Shown here in pieces: positions 47,406 through 57,140 of a DNA stretch of 64,000 nt. A program made the translations under genes and the position numbers. Position 1 is the stretch's first letter; the number at the start of each line of letters is the position of its first letter. Source of the DNA: Mycobacterium sp. GA-1285 (GTDB lineage: Bacteria; Actinomycetota; Actinomycetes; Mycobacteriales; Mycobacteriaceae); NCBI RefSeq assembly GCF_001499905.1, contig NZ_LQIS01000001.1, positions 340,094 through 404,093 of the forward strand, written 5' to 3'. The notes beneath the pieces were generated by a model that saw only the letters and a list, made by a program, of their open reading frames with translations, made no database searches and was not told the DNA's origin.

Positions 47406-49325
47406 CTACTTCTTGGCCTTGTCGGCGGACGAGTCGGTGGACAGGGCGGCGACGAACGCCTCCTGAGGCACCTCGACCCGGCCGATGGTCTTCATCCGCT
47501 TCTTGCCTTCCTTCTGCTTCTCGAGCAGCTTGCGCTTGCGGGTGATGTCCCCGCCGTAGCACTTCGATAGCACGTCTTTGCGGATCGCGCGGATGTTTTC
47601 GCGAGCGATGATCTTCGAACCGATCGCCGCCTGCACCGGAACCTCGAACTGCTGACGCGGAATCAGCTCCTTGAGCTTGGTGGTCATCTTGTTGCCGTAG
47701 GCGTACGCCGACTCCTTGTGCACGATCGCGCTGAACGCGTCAACCGGCTCGCCCTGCAGCAGGATGTCGACCTTGACCAGGTCGGCTTCCTGCTCACCGG
47801 CCTCCTCGTAGTCCAGGCTGGCGTAGCCGCGGGTGCGCGACTTCAGCGCGTCGAAGAAGTCGAAGATGATCTCGCCCAGCGGCATCGTGTAGCGCAGCTC
47901 CACCCGCTCGGGGGAGAGGTAGTCCATGCCGCCGAGTTCGCCGCGCCGCGACTGGCACAGCTCCATGATGGTTCCGATGAACTCGCTCGGCGCGATGATC
48001 GTGGTCTTGACCACCGGCTCGTAGACCGTGCGAATCTTGCCGTCCGGCCAGTCCGACGGATTGGTCACCGTGACCTCCGAATTATCTTCCTGCACAACGC
48101 GATACACGACGTTGGGTGAGGTGGAGATCAGGTCGAGGTTGAACTCGCGCTCGAGGCGCTCGCGGGTGATCTCCATGTGCAGCAAGCCCAGAAAGCCGCT
48201 GCGGAAACCGAATCCGAGCGCCACCGAGGTTTCCGGCTCGTACGTCAGCGCCGCGTCGTTGAGTTGCAGCTTGTCCAGCGCGTCGCGCAGGTCCGGATAG
48301 TCCGAGCCGTCAACGGGATACAGCCCCGAGTAGACCATCGGCCGCGGCTCCCGGTATCCGGTGAGCGGTTCGGCCGCGCCGTTGCGCGCCGTCGTCACGG
48401 TGTCGCCGACTTTGGACTGGCGCACGTCCTTCACACCGGTGATGAGGTAGCCGACCTCGCCGACGCCGAGACCGGCGGAGGCCTTGGGTTCGGGCGAGAC
48501 GATGCCCACTTCGAGGAGTTCGTGGGTGGCGCCGGTGGACATCATCTTGATGCGTTCGCGCGGGACGATCTTGCCGTCGACGACACGGACGTAGGTCACC
48601 ACACCGCGGTAGGTGTCGTAGACCGAGTCGAAGATCATCGCGCGCGCGGGCGCATCCGCATCGCCGACCGGCGGCGGCACCTCGCGCACGACGTGGTCGA
48701 GGAGGTCTGCCACCCCCGCGCCGGTCTTTCCGGAGACCCGCAGCACGTCTTCGGGTTCGCAGCCGATGATGTGGGCGAGCTCGGCGGCGTAGCGGTCCGG
48801 GTCGGCGGCGGGCAGGTCGATCTTGTTGAGCACCGGAATGATGTGCAGGTCGCGATCCAGGGCCAGGTAGAGGTTCGCCAGCGTCTGCGCCTCGATCCCC
48901 TGGGCGGCGTCGACGAGCAGCACCGCACCCTCGCACGCCTCCAGCGCTCGCGACACCTCATAGGTGAAGTCGACGTGGCCCGGGGTGTCGATCAGATGCA
49001 GTACGTAATCCTCGCCGTCGACCTTCCCCTGTAATTTCCATGGCAGCCGCACGTTCTGCGCCTTGATCGTGATGCCGCGCTCGCGCTCGATGTCCATCCG
49101 GTCGAGGTACTGCGCGCGCATGTCGCGATCGGCGACGACGCCGGTGAGTTGCAGCATCCGGTCGGCCAGCGTCGACTTGCCGTGATCGATGTGGGCGATG
49201 ATGCAGAAGTTCCGGATCTGCGCCGGCGCCGTGAAGGTCTGATCGGCGAAAGTGCTGATGGGAATCTCCTGGTGAAGGCGGACTTCGGGTGCCACCAGCG
49301 TATCCAGGCGGCACCCGAAGCACAC
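47406..49325 (-). CDS. lepA: Translation elongation factor 4 (LepA)
   Basis: The protein has about 639 residues. It has the GTPase motifs AHIDHGKST (G1), [19 protein letters not shown] and NKIDLP, followed by elongation factor domains and the LepA-specific C-terminus ([25 protein letters not shown] in two parts). It back-translocates ribosomes. The extreme N-terminus before [15 protein letters not shown] is variable; GTG 49325 gives a length close to the M. tuberculosis protein, but a GTG about ten codons further in is possible. The promoter region shared with the divergent gene is under 30 bases. Confidence 0.95.
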   Translation of the reverse strand: MCFGCRLDTLVAPEVRLHQEIPISTFADQTFTAPAQIRNFCIIAHIDHGKSTLADRMLQLTGVVADRDMRAQYLDRMDIERERGITIKAQNVRLPWKLQGKVDGEDYVLHLIDTPGHVDFTYEVSRALEACEGAVLLVDAAQGIEAQTLANLYLALDRDLHIIPVLNKIDLPAADPDRYAAELAHIIGCEPEDVLRVSGKTGAGVADLLDHVVREVPPPVGDADAPARAMIFDSVYDTYRGVVTYVRVVDGKIVPRERIKMMSTGATHELLEVGIVSPEPKASAGLGVGEVGYLITGVKDVRQSKVGDTVTTARNGAAEPLTGYREPRPMVYSGLYPVDGSDYPDLRDALDKLQLNDAALTYEPETSVALGFGFRSGFLGLLHMEITRERLEREFNLDLISTSPNVVYRVVQEDNSEVTVTNPSDWPDGKIRTVYEPVVKTTIIAPSEFIGTIMELCQSRRGELGGMDYLSPERVELRYTMPLGEIIFDFFDALKSRTRGYASLDYEEAGEQEADLVKVDILLQGEPVDAFSAIVHKESAYAYGNKMTTKLKELIPRQQFEVPVQAAIGSKIIARENIRAIRKDVLSKCYGGDITRKRKLLEKQKEGKKRMKTIGRVEVPQEAFVAALSTDSSADKAKK

Positions 49326-49349
49326 AATCGCGCCGAGCGGCGCTCGCTT

Positions 49350-49961
49350 ATGCTCGGAAATATGCCTGCGTCCTGGAGACCACTGCAGACATTCCAGAGG
49401 TTTGCAGAGAATCTGGTGTTCAACGAGGCGCCGAAGATCATCCGTCAGATCGGGCAGTCAGAAACCGTGCAGCGCGGTATCCAGCAGGGCATCCGGATCG
49501 GTTTGGACGCGATCGCGGGCGCATCCAGGGACGAGACGCCGGCCATCGCGGCCGGACGACCGGTCAGCCGTAACTTCGTGCCCACCGCTCATCGCGCCCG
49601 CACGTTGGTGTACGCCCCCGACCTGGACGGCCGGGCCGACCCCGGCGAGATCGTGTGGACGTGGGTGGTCTACGAGGATGATCCGACACAGGGCAAGGAC
49701 CGACCGGTTCTGGTGGTCGGGCGCGACAGGTCCACGCTGCTCGGCCTGATGTTGTCCAGTCAGCAGCACCACCGCGACGATCCGAACTGGGTGGCCATCG
49801 GGACCGGCACCTGGGACTACGAGGGGCGTGCGAGTTGGGTGCGGCTGGACCGGGTGCTCGACGTACCCGAAGACGGCATCCGCCGCGAAGGGGCGATCCT
49901 CGCCCGCGAGAAGTTCGAGGCCGTCGCGGCCCGGCTGCGTGCCGAATACTCCTGGAGCTAG
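49350..49961 (+). CDS. PemK/MazF-like domain protein (Rv2405-like)
   Basis: The protein has 203 residues. The N-terminal 70 residues are helical and poorly conserved. The rest has [44 protein letters not shown] and [20 protein letters not shown], resembling a PemK/MazF toxin fold with an added N-terminus. No antitoxin-like gene is adjacent, and the gene is a conserved neighbour of lepA in mycobacteria, so a classical toxin role is doubtful. Two ATGs occur (49350 and 49362), neither with a clear Shine-Dalgarno sequence. Confidence 0.7.
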   Translation: MLGNMPASWRPLQTFQRFAENLVFNEAPKIIRQIGQSETVQRGIQQGIRIGLDAIAGASRDETPAIAAGRPVSRNFVPTAHRARTLVYAPDLDGRADPGEIVWTWVVYEDDPTQGKDRPVLVVGRDRSTLLGLMLSSQQHHRDDPNWVAIGTGTWDYEGRASWVRLDRVLDVPEDGIRREGAILAREKFEAVAARLRAEYSWS

Positions 49962-49973
49962 CCTCCCGACTGC

Positions 49974-50033
49974 GCGAGTGACCGTGTCTCCGCGCGACAC
50001 GCCGCGCGGGTGTGGCACTCCGCGGTCGCTCGC
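49974..50033. terminator. Stem-loop between convergent genes
   Basis: GCGAGTGACCG (49974-49984) and CGGTCGCTCGC (50023-50033) pair at 10 of 11 positions around a GC-rich loop that contains further CGCGCG complementarity. It lies just past the Rv2405-like stop and before the convergent GNAT stop, so a bidirectional terminator is plausible. Confidence 0.5.
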
Positions 50034-50037
50034 GGAT

Positions 50038-50086
50038 TCTTATCGTGGCTCCCGCCACATCTGTCTTATCGTGGCTCCCGCCACAT
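50038..50086. repeat. Tandem duplication of a 23-bp segment at the GNAT gene end
   Basis: TCTTATCGTGGCTCCCGCCA followed by CAT occurs at 50038-50060 and again, identically, at 50064-50086 (period 26). The second copy contains the last codons and stop of the GNAT gene (MWREPR-stop); the first is a duplicate just beyond it. A recent small slippage-type duplication. Confidence 0.85.
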
Positions 50087-50671
50087 GGGCCACATGCGCG
50101 GGCCGCCATCGGGCAACGTGATCTCGCCGGTGACGTCGAACCCGAAGCGCTGGTAGTAGGCGATGTTGTCGGGGTTGCTGGACTCGAGGTAGGCGGGGGC
50201 GTGCTCGGCGTCGCAGCGGTCGAGGCGCGACCGCATCAGCGCCTGCCCGTATCCGCTGCCGCGCACGGTCGGATCGCTGCCGATCACCCCGAGGTACCAG
50301 TGCGGCTCCTCGGGGTGCTGCTCCTTCATCAGGTCTGCGACGACCTGACCCCGCCGCACATTGGCTCCCAATGCCCGGAAGAACGCCGGCATCATCCGCA
50401 GCTCCTGCCGACCGGTCTGTTTCCACTCGCCCGGCGGGTCCCACAGCGCGGCGGCGCCGATGCGCCCGCCGCCGGCCACCTCGACCCCTTCGGTGCGCAG
50501 GAAATGATGACGAATCATGGTGGCGAACATCCGTCCGAGGCCCCGCTCCCGCGCAGCGTCGTTCGGCAGCATCCACGTCATCACCGGGTCGTCATAAAAC
50601 GCGCGCGCCAGTACCCGCGACATCTCGGGTGCGTGCCGCCGCGTCGCCGGAGCGACCTCGACGTCAGCCAC
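50066..50671 (-). CDS. GNAT-family N-acetyltransferase
   Basis: The protein has 201 residues. The acetyl-CoA binding motif A is at about 130-155 (HWYLGVIGSDPTVRGSGYGQALMRSRL, with the V-x5-R/Q-x-x-G-x-G/A pattern at VRGSGYG) and the usual NPDNIAYYQRFGF segment precedes the C-terminus. The GTG start overlaps the end of the CBS-domain gene by 8 bases. The acceptor substrate is unknown. Its 3' end is duplicated immediately downstream. Confidence 0.88.
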   Translation of the reverse strand: MADVEVAPATRRHAPEMSRVLARAFYDDPVMTWMLPNDAARERGLGRMFATMIRHHFLRTEGVEVAGGGRIGAAALWDPPGEWKQTGRQELRMMPAFFRALGANVRRGQVVADLMKEQHPEEPHWYLGVIGSDPTVRGSGYGQALMRSRLDRCDAEHAPAYLESSNPDNIAYYQRFGFDVTGEITLPDGGPRMWPMWREPR

Positions 50672-51092
50672 GGGTGATGTAGGCCTGCAGCTGCTCCTGC
50701 TGCGCTTCGAGCTCTTCCATCCGCGTCTTGACGACGTCGCCGATGCTCACGATGCCGACCAGCCTGCCGTTCTCCATCACCGGCACATGCCGGACCCGGT
50801 TGGTCGTCATCAAGGCGCTCAGGCTGTCGACCGAATCGTCCGGAGCGCAGGTCGCCACCAGCGTGGTCATGATCTCCGACACCGGCTGGGTGAGCAGTTC
50901 GGCGCCTCGGCGGTGCAGCGCCCGGACGACATCGCGCTCAGAGACGATCCCGATCAGACCGTCGGGCGACACCACGACCATCGCGCCGATGTTGTGCACC
51001 GCCAGTTCCGTGAGCAATCCCGAGACCGACGTCTCGGGGGTTATCGTGGCCACCGCGGCGCCCTTGTTCCGCAACACGTCCGCGATTCGCAT
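50664..51092 (-). CDS. Two-CBS-domain protein (Rv2406c-like)
   Basis: The protein has 142 residues made of two CBS domains: [20 protein letters not shown] with [21 protein letters not shown], then [40 protein letters not shown] (read in two parts). A Glu/Gln-rich C-terminus follows ([19 protein letters not shown]). Such small CBS proteins bind adenine nucleotides and act as energy or redox sensors. It matches the gene found at this place in M. tuberculosis. It is cotranscribed with the GNAT gene. Confidence 0.9.
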   Translation of the reverse strand: MRIADVLRNKGAAVATITPETSVSGLLTELAVHNIGAMVVVSPDGLIGIVSERDVVRALHRRGAELLTQPVSEIMTTLVATCAPDDSVDSLSALMTTNRVRHVPVMENGRLVGIVSIGDVVKTRMEELEAQQEQLQAYITRG

Positions 51093-51300
51093 CTTCGCCT
51101 CCGCTCGTGATGTTCCTCACAGGCTAGGTCGGACGGACTCGGCGCGGAAGGCTTTGCGAGGTTGCAACCCGGTCACGTCTGATCGCGCAGTTGCCAAAAG
51201 GTGTTCCGGCCGCGGAAAGTCGAGCACACGCCTGCCGGGACACCATCACGGGACTTTTACCGGAGCCACCTCGACGCGCGTCTCGGGTATATGTGGGGCC

Positions 51301-52161
51301 ATGATCGAGGTCACATTGCTTGGCACTGGAAGCCCCATCCCTGACGCCCACCGGGCGGGCCCGTCGACCCTTGTGCGCGCCGGCGGGCAGACATTCCTGA
51401 TCGACTGCGGTCGCGGTGTGCAACAACGTCTGACCGCCGCGGGCGCCCCCGCGAACGGATTGTCGGCGCTGCTGTTGACACATCTGCACAGCGACCACAT
51501 CGCAGACCTGGGCGATGTGATCATCACGCGGTGGGTGTCGACGTTCACGCCCGAGCAGGCTCCGCTGCAGATCATCGGACCGCCGGGCACCGCGGAAGTG
51601 GTCGAGCACACCCTCAAGGCGTTCGGCTTCGACATCGGATACCGCATCGCGCACCACGCCGACCTGACGGCGCCACCCCCCGTCGAGGTGCACGAGTACA
51701 CCGAGGGTGAGGTGTGGAATCGCGACGGCGTGACGATCCGGGTCGCGCCGACCGACCACCGCCCGGTCGCCCCGACCATCGGCTTCCGCGTCGAGCACGC
51801 CGACGCCTCGGTGGTGCTGGCCGGCGACACCGTCCCCTGCGAGACCCTCGACGAACTGGCGGCAGGCGCAGGAGCGTTGGTGCACACCGTGATTCGCAAG
51901 GATCTGATCGACAGGATGCCCATGCAGCGCATCCGCGACATCTGCGACTACCACTCGTCGGTCGAACAGGCGGCGGCCACCGCGGCGCGGGCAGGAGTCG
52001 GAATTCTGATCCTCACCCACTTTGTGCCCGCGATCGAACCCGGACAGGAAGACGACTGGCGCGCACTCGCCGCGTCGGTTTTCGACCGGCAGATCGAACT
52101 CGGTGACGATCTGCTTCGCGTGGAGGTCCATCCCGGCATGTCCGTCAAGCCTGCCGGGTGA
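51301..52161 (+). CDS. RNase Z-like metallo-beta-lactamase fold hydrolase (Rv2407-like)
   Basis: The protein has 286 residues. The metal site is [12 protein letters not shown] (HxHxDH at 61-66), with [11 protein letters not shown] and a C-terminal THFVPA histidine. The start [20 protein letters not shown] and [13 protein letters not shown] are typical of the RNase Z/arylsulfatase-like group. It may process tRNA 3' ends, but the family also contains ribonuclease-inactive hydrolases. An upstream open frame to 50728 is antisense to the CBS gene and was ignored. The PE gene that follows in M. tuberculosis is absent here. Confidence 0.85.
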   Translation: MIEVTLLGTGSPIPDAHRAGPSTLVRAGGQTFLIDCGRGVQQRLTAAGAPANGLSALLLTHLHSDHIADLGDVIITRWVSTFTPEQAPLQIIGPPGTAEVVEHTLKAFGFDIGYRIAHHADLTAPPPVEVHEYTEGEVWNRDGVTIRVAPTDHRPVAPTIGFRVEHADASVVLAGDTVPCETLDELAAGAGALVHTVIRKDLIDRMPMQRIRDICDYHSSVEQAAATAARAGVGILILTHFVPAIEPGQEDDWRALAASVFDRQIELGDDLLRVEVHPGMSVKPAG

Positions 52162-52165
52162 TCGG

Positions 52166-53005
52166 TCAGGCCAGGCGGGTGATCTCGACGACGACGTCGA
52201 GGTCGGTCGAGCCCTCGCCGGAATAGATGCCCTTTAGCGGGGTGACATCGGAGTAGTCCCGGCCGACGCCGACGCTGACGTACTGCTCGTTGATCGCGGC
52301 GTCGTTGGTGGGGTCGTAGTTCCACCAGCCACCGGTCCACGCCTGCACCCAGGCGTGACTCTGCCCGTCAATGGTGTCCCCGATCACCGCTTTGCGCTTG
52401 GGATGCAGATAGCCCGATACGTAGCGGGCGGGAATGGCCATGGAACGCAACAGGATCAGCGTCAGGTGGGCGAAGTCCTGGCATACCCCCTTGCCTTCGC
52501 GTAACGCGTCGAGGCCTGAGGAGTGCACCCCGGTGGTGCCTGCGACGTAAGCCAACTCGCTGCGCACCCAGGACGCGGCGGCGGTGACGGCCTCCAGCGG
52601 CGTGTGGTCCTTGACGATGCGTTGACCGACCCGCCGTATCCGCTTGCTCGCCGGCGTGTAGTGGGTGGGCGCGAGCACCTCGTCGAATCTGTCGACGACC
52701 GCCTCGGATTGCAAGTCCTCCCACGTCACGTCATGTTCGGGCATCTGGTCGGCATCGGTCTCCACAACCGATGACGAGGTGACCTCCAGTTCGGTGTGCG
52801 GTGCGTGCAGGTCGAAGGCCGTCACCGCGGTGCCCCAGTAGTCGACGTACCGGTAATTGCGGGTGGCCGGGACGGTTTCGACACGGTTGAGGATGACGTT
52901 CTGGCGCGAGTCCGAGCGCGGCGTCAAGCGCGCCTCGTTGAAGGAAGCCGTCACCGGCGATTTGTATGCGTAGCCGGTCGAGTGCACCACCCGCATCCGC
53001 CACAT
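52166..53005 (-). CDS. Transglutaminase-like cysteine peptidase family protein (Rv2409c-like)
   Basis: The protein has 279 residues, the same as the M. tuberculosis homologue. An N-terminal beta domain (MWRMRVVHSTGYAYKSPVTA) precedes the transglutaminase core with Cys175 (GVCQDFAHL), His217 (QSHAWVQAW) and Asp231 (YDPTND), a complete triad. The ATG follows GAGGAGACAGCA. It lies downstream of the alpha-E and ATP-grasp genes, a trio conserved in many bacteria and suspected of peptide or amide bond chemistry on an unknown substrate. Longer N-terminal frame rejected. Confidence 0.9.
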   Translation of the reverse strand: MWRMRVVHSTGYAYKSPVTASFNEARLTPRSDSRQNVILNRVETVPATRNYRYVDYWGTAVTAFDLHAPHTELEVTSSSVVETDADQMPEHDVTWEDLQSEAVVDRFDEVLAPTHYTPASKRIRRVGQRIVKDHTPLEAVTAAASWVRSELAYVAGTTGVHSSGLDALREGKGVCQDFAHLTLILLRSMAIPARYVSGYLHPKRKAVIGDTIDGQSHAWVQAWTGGWWNYDPTNDAAINEQYVSVGVGRDYSDVTPLKGIYSGEGSTDLDVVVEITRLA

Positions 53006-53069
53006 TGCTGTCTCCTCTTCACCGTCTGCTCTTCGCCCGAGGACTGATCGCTGCGCCAGCGGCTCATCG

Positions 53070-54041
53070 TCAGAGTTCACCTTCTTCGATGACGAGTGCG
53101 CCGTTGTGACCTGCGTCGTGCCACGCCACCCAGGGCGCGGAGTGGAAGTACTGCAGCGCCAACGCTTCACCGACATCGAAACACGTCTTCTGCAGGTCGG
53201 CCAGCCGCTGTTCGAGCGACTCCAGAAGCACGCCGGGACGCATGAACTCTAGTTCGCTACGCGCCCTGCCGAGGAGCCTCTGCGCCTCGGCGGTGGCACC
53301 CAGGCGGCTGTGCGGACGGTTCATCAACTCGTCGAGGCTGTGTTCGGCAAGCCGCAACGAATAGAAGATGGAACGTGGGAAAAGCCGGTCCAGCAACATG
53401 AATTCGACGACGCGACCTGCGTCGAGCACACCACGGTAGGTGCGCAGGTAGGTGTCGTGTGCCCCTGCCGAACGCAGCAGCGTCACCCACGCCGGTGATG
53501 ATGCGCTGTCCCCGACCCGCGAAAGCAGCAGCCGCACGGTCATGTCCACACGTTCGATGGCGCGACCGAGCACCATGAAGCGGTAGCCGTCGTCGCGGGA
53601 CAACGTCGAGTCGGCCAATCCGGCGAACATCGCGGCGCGCCCTTCGACAAAAGAGAGAAACTCGTGCGGGCCAAGGCGTTTGGCGGCTCGCTCCCGCTCG
53701 GCCAGCGCGTTGTAGGTGGTGTTGAGGCACTCCCAGATCTCGGTGGACGTGACTTCTCGTGCGCCGCGGGCATTCTCGCGGGCCGCCGAAACGGCGTCGA
53801 CGATCGATCCCTGCGTGCCGCGACTGAAGGCGACGATGTCGGTCAGCGACCACACGTCCAGCGGCGCGTCGGGAGCCTGCATCCCCAGCACCCGCAGCAG
53901 GGTCCGCGAGGCCTGGTCGGGGTCGACGCTGGAGTCTTCGAGCAGTTGATGGACGGTCACATCGAGAATGCGGGCGGTGTCGTCGGCGCGCTCGACGTAT
54001 CGTCCGATCCAGTACAAGGATTCGGCGTTGCGGGCCAACAT
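53070..54041 (-). CDS. Alpha-E domain protein (Rv2410c-like)
   Basis: The protein has 323 residues and is almost wholly alpha-helical, with the family opening MLARNAESLYWIGRYVERAD and ARILDVTVHQLLEDS, then YRFMVLGRAIERVDMT and SLDELM-like repeats. No catalytic motif is evident. It is always found with the circularly permuted ATP-grasp and transglutaminase-like genes, as here, and probably forms a complex with them. The gap to the upstream ATP-grasp gene is 14 bases. Confidence 0.9.
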   Translation of the reverse strand: MLARNAESLYWIGRYVERADDTARILDVTVHQLLEDSSVDPDQASRTLLRVLGMQAPDAPLDVWSLTDIVAFSRGTQGSIVDAVSAARENARGAREVTSTEIWECLNTTYNALAERERAAKRLGPHEFLSFVEGRAAMFAGLADSTLSRDDGYRFMVLGRAIERVDMTVRLLLSRVGDSASSPAWVTLLRSAGAHDTYLRTYRGVLDAGRVVEFMLLDRLFPRSIFYSLRLAEHSLDELMNRPHSRLGATAEAQRLLGRARSELEFMRPGVLLESLEQRLADLQKTCFDVGEALALQYFHSAPWVAWHDAGHNGALVIEEGEL

Positions 54042-54055
54042 CAGCGCACCACCCC

Positions 54056-55702
54056 CTACTGCTGCTGTTGCTGTTGATCTTGGTTCTGCCCGTCGCCGCT
54101 CTCGACCTTCGGCCCGCGCGCCGACTTGGGCAGTTTGCGCACCACTTGCGCGGCACCGAGTTCGCGGTCGGCCACCGAGGTGCGCGACGCGAGCACCCAG
54201 GTGTCCTTCGACCCGCCGCCCTGGCTGGAGTTGACCACCAGCGAACCCTCAGGGAGGGCGACCCGCGTCAGCCCGCCGGGCAGCACCCACACGTCGTCGC
54301 CGTCGTTGACCGCGAACGGGCGCAGGTCGACGTGCCGTGGGGCCAGCTGGTCGCCGATTTGGGTGGGCACGGTCGAGAGCTGCATGACGGGCTGGGCGAT
54401 CCAGCCGCGCGGGTCGTTGCGGATCTTCTTGGCGACCGCGGCGAGCTCTTTTTCCGATGCGTCCGGACCGAACACGATGCCGTAGCCGCCCGAGCCCTCG
54501 ACCGGTTTGATGACGAGCTCGTCGATGCGGTCGAGCACTTCCTCGCGTTCCTCGTCGAGCCAACATCGGAAGGTGTCGACATTGGCCAGCAGCGGTTTCT
54601 CGCCGAGGTAGTACTCGATGATTGTCGGCACGTACGTGTACACGAGTTTGTCGTCGCCGATGCCGTTGCCGACCGCGCTGGAGATCACCACGTTGCCCGC
54701 CCGGGCGGCGTTGAGCAGGCCGGCGACACCGAGCACCGAGTCGGGCCGGAACTGCATCGGGTCGAGAAACGCGTCGTCGATGCGGCGGTAGATGACGTCG
54801 ACCTGCCGCTCCCCCTCGGTGGTGCGCATGTACACGGCGTTGTCGCGGCAGAACAGGTCGCGACCCTCGACGAGCTCGACACCCATCTGGCGGGCCAGCA
54901 GCGAGTGCTCGAAGTACGCCGAGTTGTAGACGCCGGGTGTGAGCACGACGACGGTGGGATCGGCGACGTTGTTGGCCGCCGCACTGCGCAGCGCCCGCAA
55001 CAGATGCGACGAGTAGTCACCGACAGCGCGCACGCGGTGGGTGGCGAACAGGTTCGGGAAGACCCGCGCCATGGTGCGCCGGTTCTCCATCACATATGAG
55101 ACCCCCGACGGTGAGCGCAGATTGTCCTCCAGCACCCGGAAGTCGCCCTTGGCGTCGCGGATGAGGTCGATGCCCGCGACGTGGATCCGCACCCCGTTGG
55201 GCGGGACGATGCCCGCGGCCTCGCGGTGGAAATGCTCGCAGGAGGTGATCAGCCGGCGGGGGATGACGCCGTCGCGAAGGATTTCCTGCTCGCCGTAGAT
55301 GTCGTCGAGGTAGAGCTCGAGCGCCTTGACACGCTGGATGATGCCGCGTTCCAAACGCGTCCACTCCGCCGCGGAGATGACCCGCGGCACCAGGTCGAGC
55401 GGGAACGGACGTTCCTGCCCGGACAGCGAGAACGTGATGCCTTGGTCGACGAAGGCGCGACCCAGCGCCTCGGCACGAGCTTCGAGCTCGGAGGCATCCG
55501 ACGGGCCGAGCTCGGCGTAGATGCCCTTGTAGGGGCCCCGCACGTTGCCCTGGGAGTCGAACATCTCGTCGAAGGCCTTGGCGTAGCTTCCAAGATCGCG
55601 ATAGCCGGCGAAGACGCCTTGATATCGCCTTTCCTGCCGATGGGGGCTCCGCGACGCTCGTGCGGACTCGGTCGGAAGCGTACTCAGGCTCACTCCTGCC
55701 AT
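54056..55702 (-). CDS. Circularly permuted ATP-grasp family protein (Rv2411c-like)
   Basis: The protein has 548 residues. Family blocks are [13 protein letters not shown] [84 protein letters not shown] and [19 protein letters not shown], the last being the nucleotide-binding part. Probably forms amide bonds using ATP, as in ATP-grasp ligases; the substrate is unknown. The C-terminus ends in a run of Gln ([10 protein letters not shown]) encoded by CAG/CAA repeats. Start at the ATG giving [13 protein letters not shown]; the earlier open frame overlaps the rpsT promoter. Confidence 0.9.
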   Translation of the reverse strand: MAGVSLSTLPTESARASRSPHRQERRYQGVFAGYRDLGSYAKAFDEMFDSQGNVRGPYKGIYAELGPSDASELEARAEALGRAFVDQGITFSLSGQERPFPLDLVPRVISAAEWTRLERGIIQRVKALELYLDDIYGEQEILRDGVIPRRLITSCEHFHREAAGIVPPNGVRIHVAGIDLIRDAKGDFRVLEDNLRSPSGVSYVMENRRTMARVFPNLFATHRVRAVGDYSSHLLRALRSAAANNVADPTVVVLTPGVYNSAYFEHSLLARQMGVELVEGRDLFCRDNAVYMRTTEGERQVDVIYRRIDDAFLDPMQFRPDSVLGVAGLLNAARAGNVVISSAVGNGIGDDKLVYTYVPTIIEYYLGEKPLLANVDTFRCWLDEEREEVLDRIDELVIKPVEGSGGYGIVFGPDASEKELAAVAKKIRNDPRGWIAQPVMQLSTVPTQIGDQLAPRHVDLRPFAVNDGDDVWVLPGGLTRVALPEGSLVVNSSQGGGSKDTWVLASRTSVADRELGAAQVVRKLPKSARGPKVESGDGQNQDQQQQQQ

Positions 55703-55850
55703 GCTGCAACACTTCGGCCGTTTCGGCAGGCCAGCGGACTCACTTTGGGCATTTACCCGCTCCGCTGGTAGCCTGAACCCTCGCTGCCCGCGTGCCGGGC
55801 GCCTACCAGACTTTGGAAAACCCCTACAGGATTTACGAAGGACTACACGC

Positions 55851-56111
55851 GTGGCCAACATCAAGTCGCAGGAGAAGCGCAACCGGACCAACGAGCGCCG
55901 CAGGCTGCGTAACAAGTCGGTCAAGTCGTCGCTTCACACGGCGGTGCGCGGCTTCCGGGCGGCGGTCGAGGCCGGCGACAAGGAGAAGGCCCAGGAGCTG
56001 TTGGCGTCGACCAGCCGTCAGCTGGACAAGGCCGCCAGCAAGGGCGTCATCCACAAGAACCAGGCCGCCAACCGCAAGTCGGCGTTGGCTTCCGCGTTCA
56101 ACAAGCTCTGA
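55851..56111 (+). CDS. rpsT: 30S ribosomal protein S20
   Basis: The protein has 86 residues ([60 protein letters not shown]), the normal length and composition for bS20. GTG start with AAGGA about ten bases upstream. It binds 16S rRNA early in 30S assembly. It diverges from the ATP-grasp gene, with about 150 bases between. Confidence 0.96.
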   Translation: MANIKSQEKRNRTNERRRLRNKSVKSSLHTAVRGFRAAVEAGDKEKAQELLASTSRQLDKAASKGVIHKNQAANRKSALASAFNKL

Positions 56112-56167
56112 GGTTCAACAGGCCCTGAGGTTCAACAGGCTCTGAGATCCGTTCAGCAGGTTCTGAG
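56107..56167. repeat. Short tandem repeats over the rpsT stop codon
   Basis: A 17-bp unit ending TGAGGTTCAACAGGC occurs at 56107-56123 and 56124-56140 with one mismatch. A longer, diverged copy follows (TCTGAGATCCGTTCAGCAGG at 56141-56160) and a fourth TCTGAG starts at 56162. The first unit contains the rpsT stop. Replication slippage is the likely origin. Confidence 0.75.
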
Positions 56168-56180
56168 CCGTTTCGTCCGC

Positions 56181-57140
56181 TCAATCTGCGATGAGCTCGG
56201 CGACGCGCCGCACCGTCGCCTCCAGCGCGTAGTCCGCATCCGCGGCGGCCCCTTTGACATCCGCGTTCAGCGCGGCCACCAACCGCATCGCCTCGGCGAC
56301 GGTGGTGTTCGACCATCGCCTCGCCTGCTTCTGCGCCTTCTGCACCCGCCACGGCGGCATGCCCAGCTCTGACGCCAGCCGGTAGGGGTCGCCCGACAAC
56401 GGCCGCACCCGCGCGATGGTGTGCACCGCCTCGGCCAGGGCGTCGGCCAGCACGACATGCGGTTCGCCGCGCATCATCGCCCATCGCAGGGCCTCGGCCG
56501 CCCCTGCCACGTCGCCGACGACCGCCTTGTCGGCGACGTCGAACCCCTTCACCTCGGCCTTGCCCGAGTGGTAGCGGCGCACCGCCGCGGCGTCGACGGC
56601 CCCGCCGGTGTCGGTGACCAACTGCGAACAGGCCGCAGCCAACTCGCGGATGTCGGAACCGATCGCGTCCAGCACCGCGGTGACGGTGTCCTCGCCGACC
56701 TTGACCTTCAACGCGCGGAACTCGCGCCGCACGAAGTCGGCGCGTTCGGCGGCCTTGGTGATACGCGCGCACGGGTGCACCTGCGCGCCGAGTTTCTGGA
56801 GCTGATCGGCCAGCGCCTTGGCGCGCCCGCCACCGGAGTGCACGACGACGAGCATGGTGCCCGGCGGCAGGTCGGCCGCGGATTCGGCGATGAGCGCGGC
56901 GGCGTCCTTGCCCGCCTCGGCCGCCGACTCCAAGACCACCACCCGTTCATCGGCGAACAGCGACGGGCTCAGCAATTCGGCCAGTTCGCTGGTGCTGACC
57001 TCACCGGCGCGCAGGCGGTCGACCGGGATGTCGTGGATACCGGCCAATTTGCGCGCCTCCCGAAGGACCGCCGCCACCGCCCGTTCGACCAGCAGCTCCT
57101 CGTCCCCGAGCACCAGGTGCAACCGCGACGCTTCGCTCAC
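56181..57140 (-). CDS. holA: DNA polymerase III delta subunit (HolA-like)
   Basis: The protein has 319 residues ([20 protein letters not shown] at the start, [72 protein letters not shown]), the pattern of the actinobacterial HolA family (Rv2413c). It loads the sliding clamp as part of the clamp loader. The GTG start overlaps the comEC stop (GTGA). The C-terminus faces the rpsT stop with repeats between. Confidence 0.9.
   Translation of the reverse strand: MSEASRLHLVLGDEELLVERAVAAVLREARKLAGIHDIPVDRLRAGEVSTSELAELLSPSLFADERVVVLESAAEAGKDAAALIAESAADLPPGTMLVVVHSGGGRAKALADQLQKLGAQVHPCARITKAAERADFVRREFRALKVKVGEDTVTAVLDAIGSDIRELAAACSQLVTDTGGAVDAAAVRRYHSGKAEVKGFDVADKAVVGDVAGAAEALRWAMMRGEPHVVLADALAEAVHTIARVRPLSGDPYRLASELGMPPWRVQKAQKQARRWSNTTVAEAMRLVAALNADVKGAAADADYALEATVRRVAELIAD

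Noticed and set aside
49350..49961. A type II toxin-antitoxin module
   Set aside because: Only the toxin-fold-like gene is present; the neighbours are lepA and a GNAT gene and no antitoxin-type ORF is seen.
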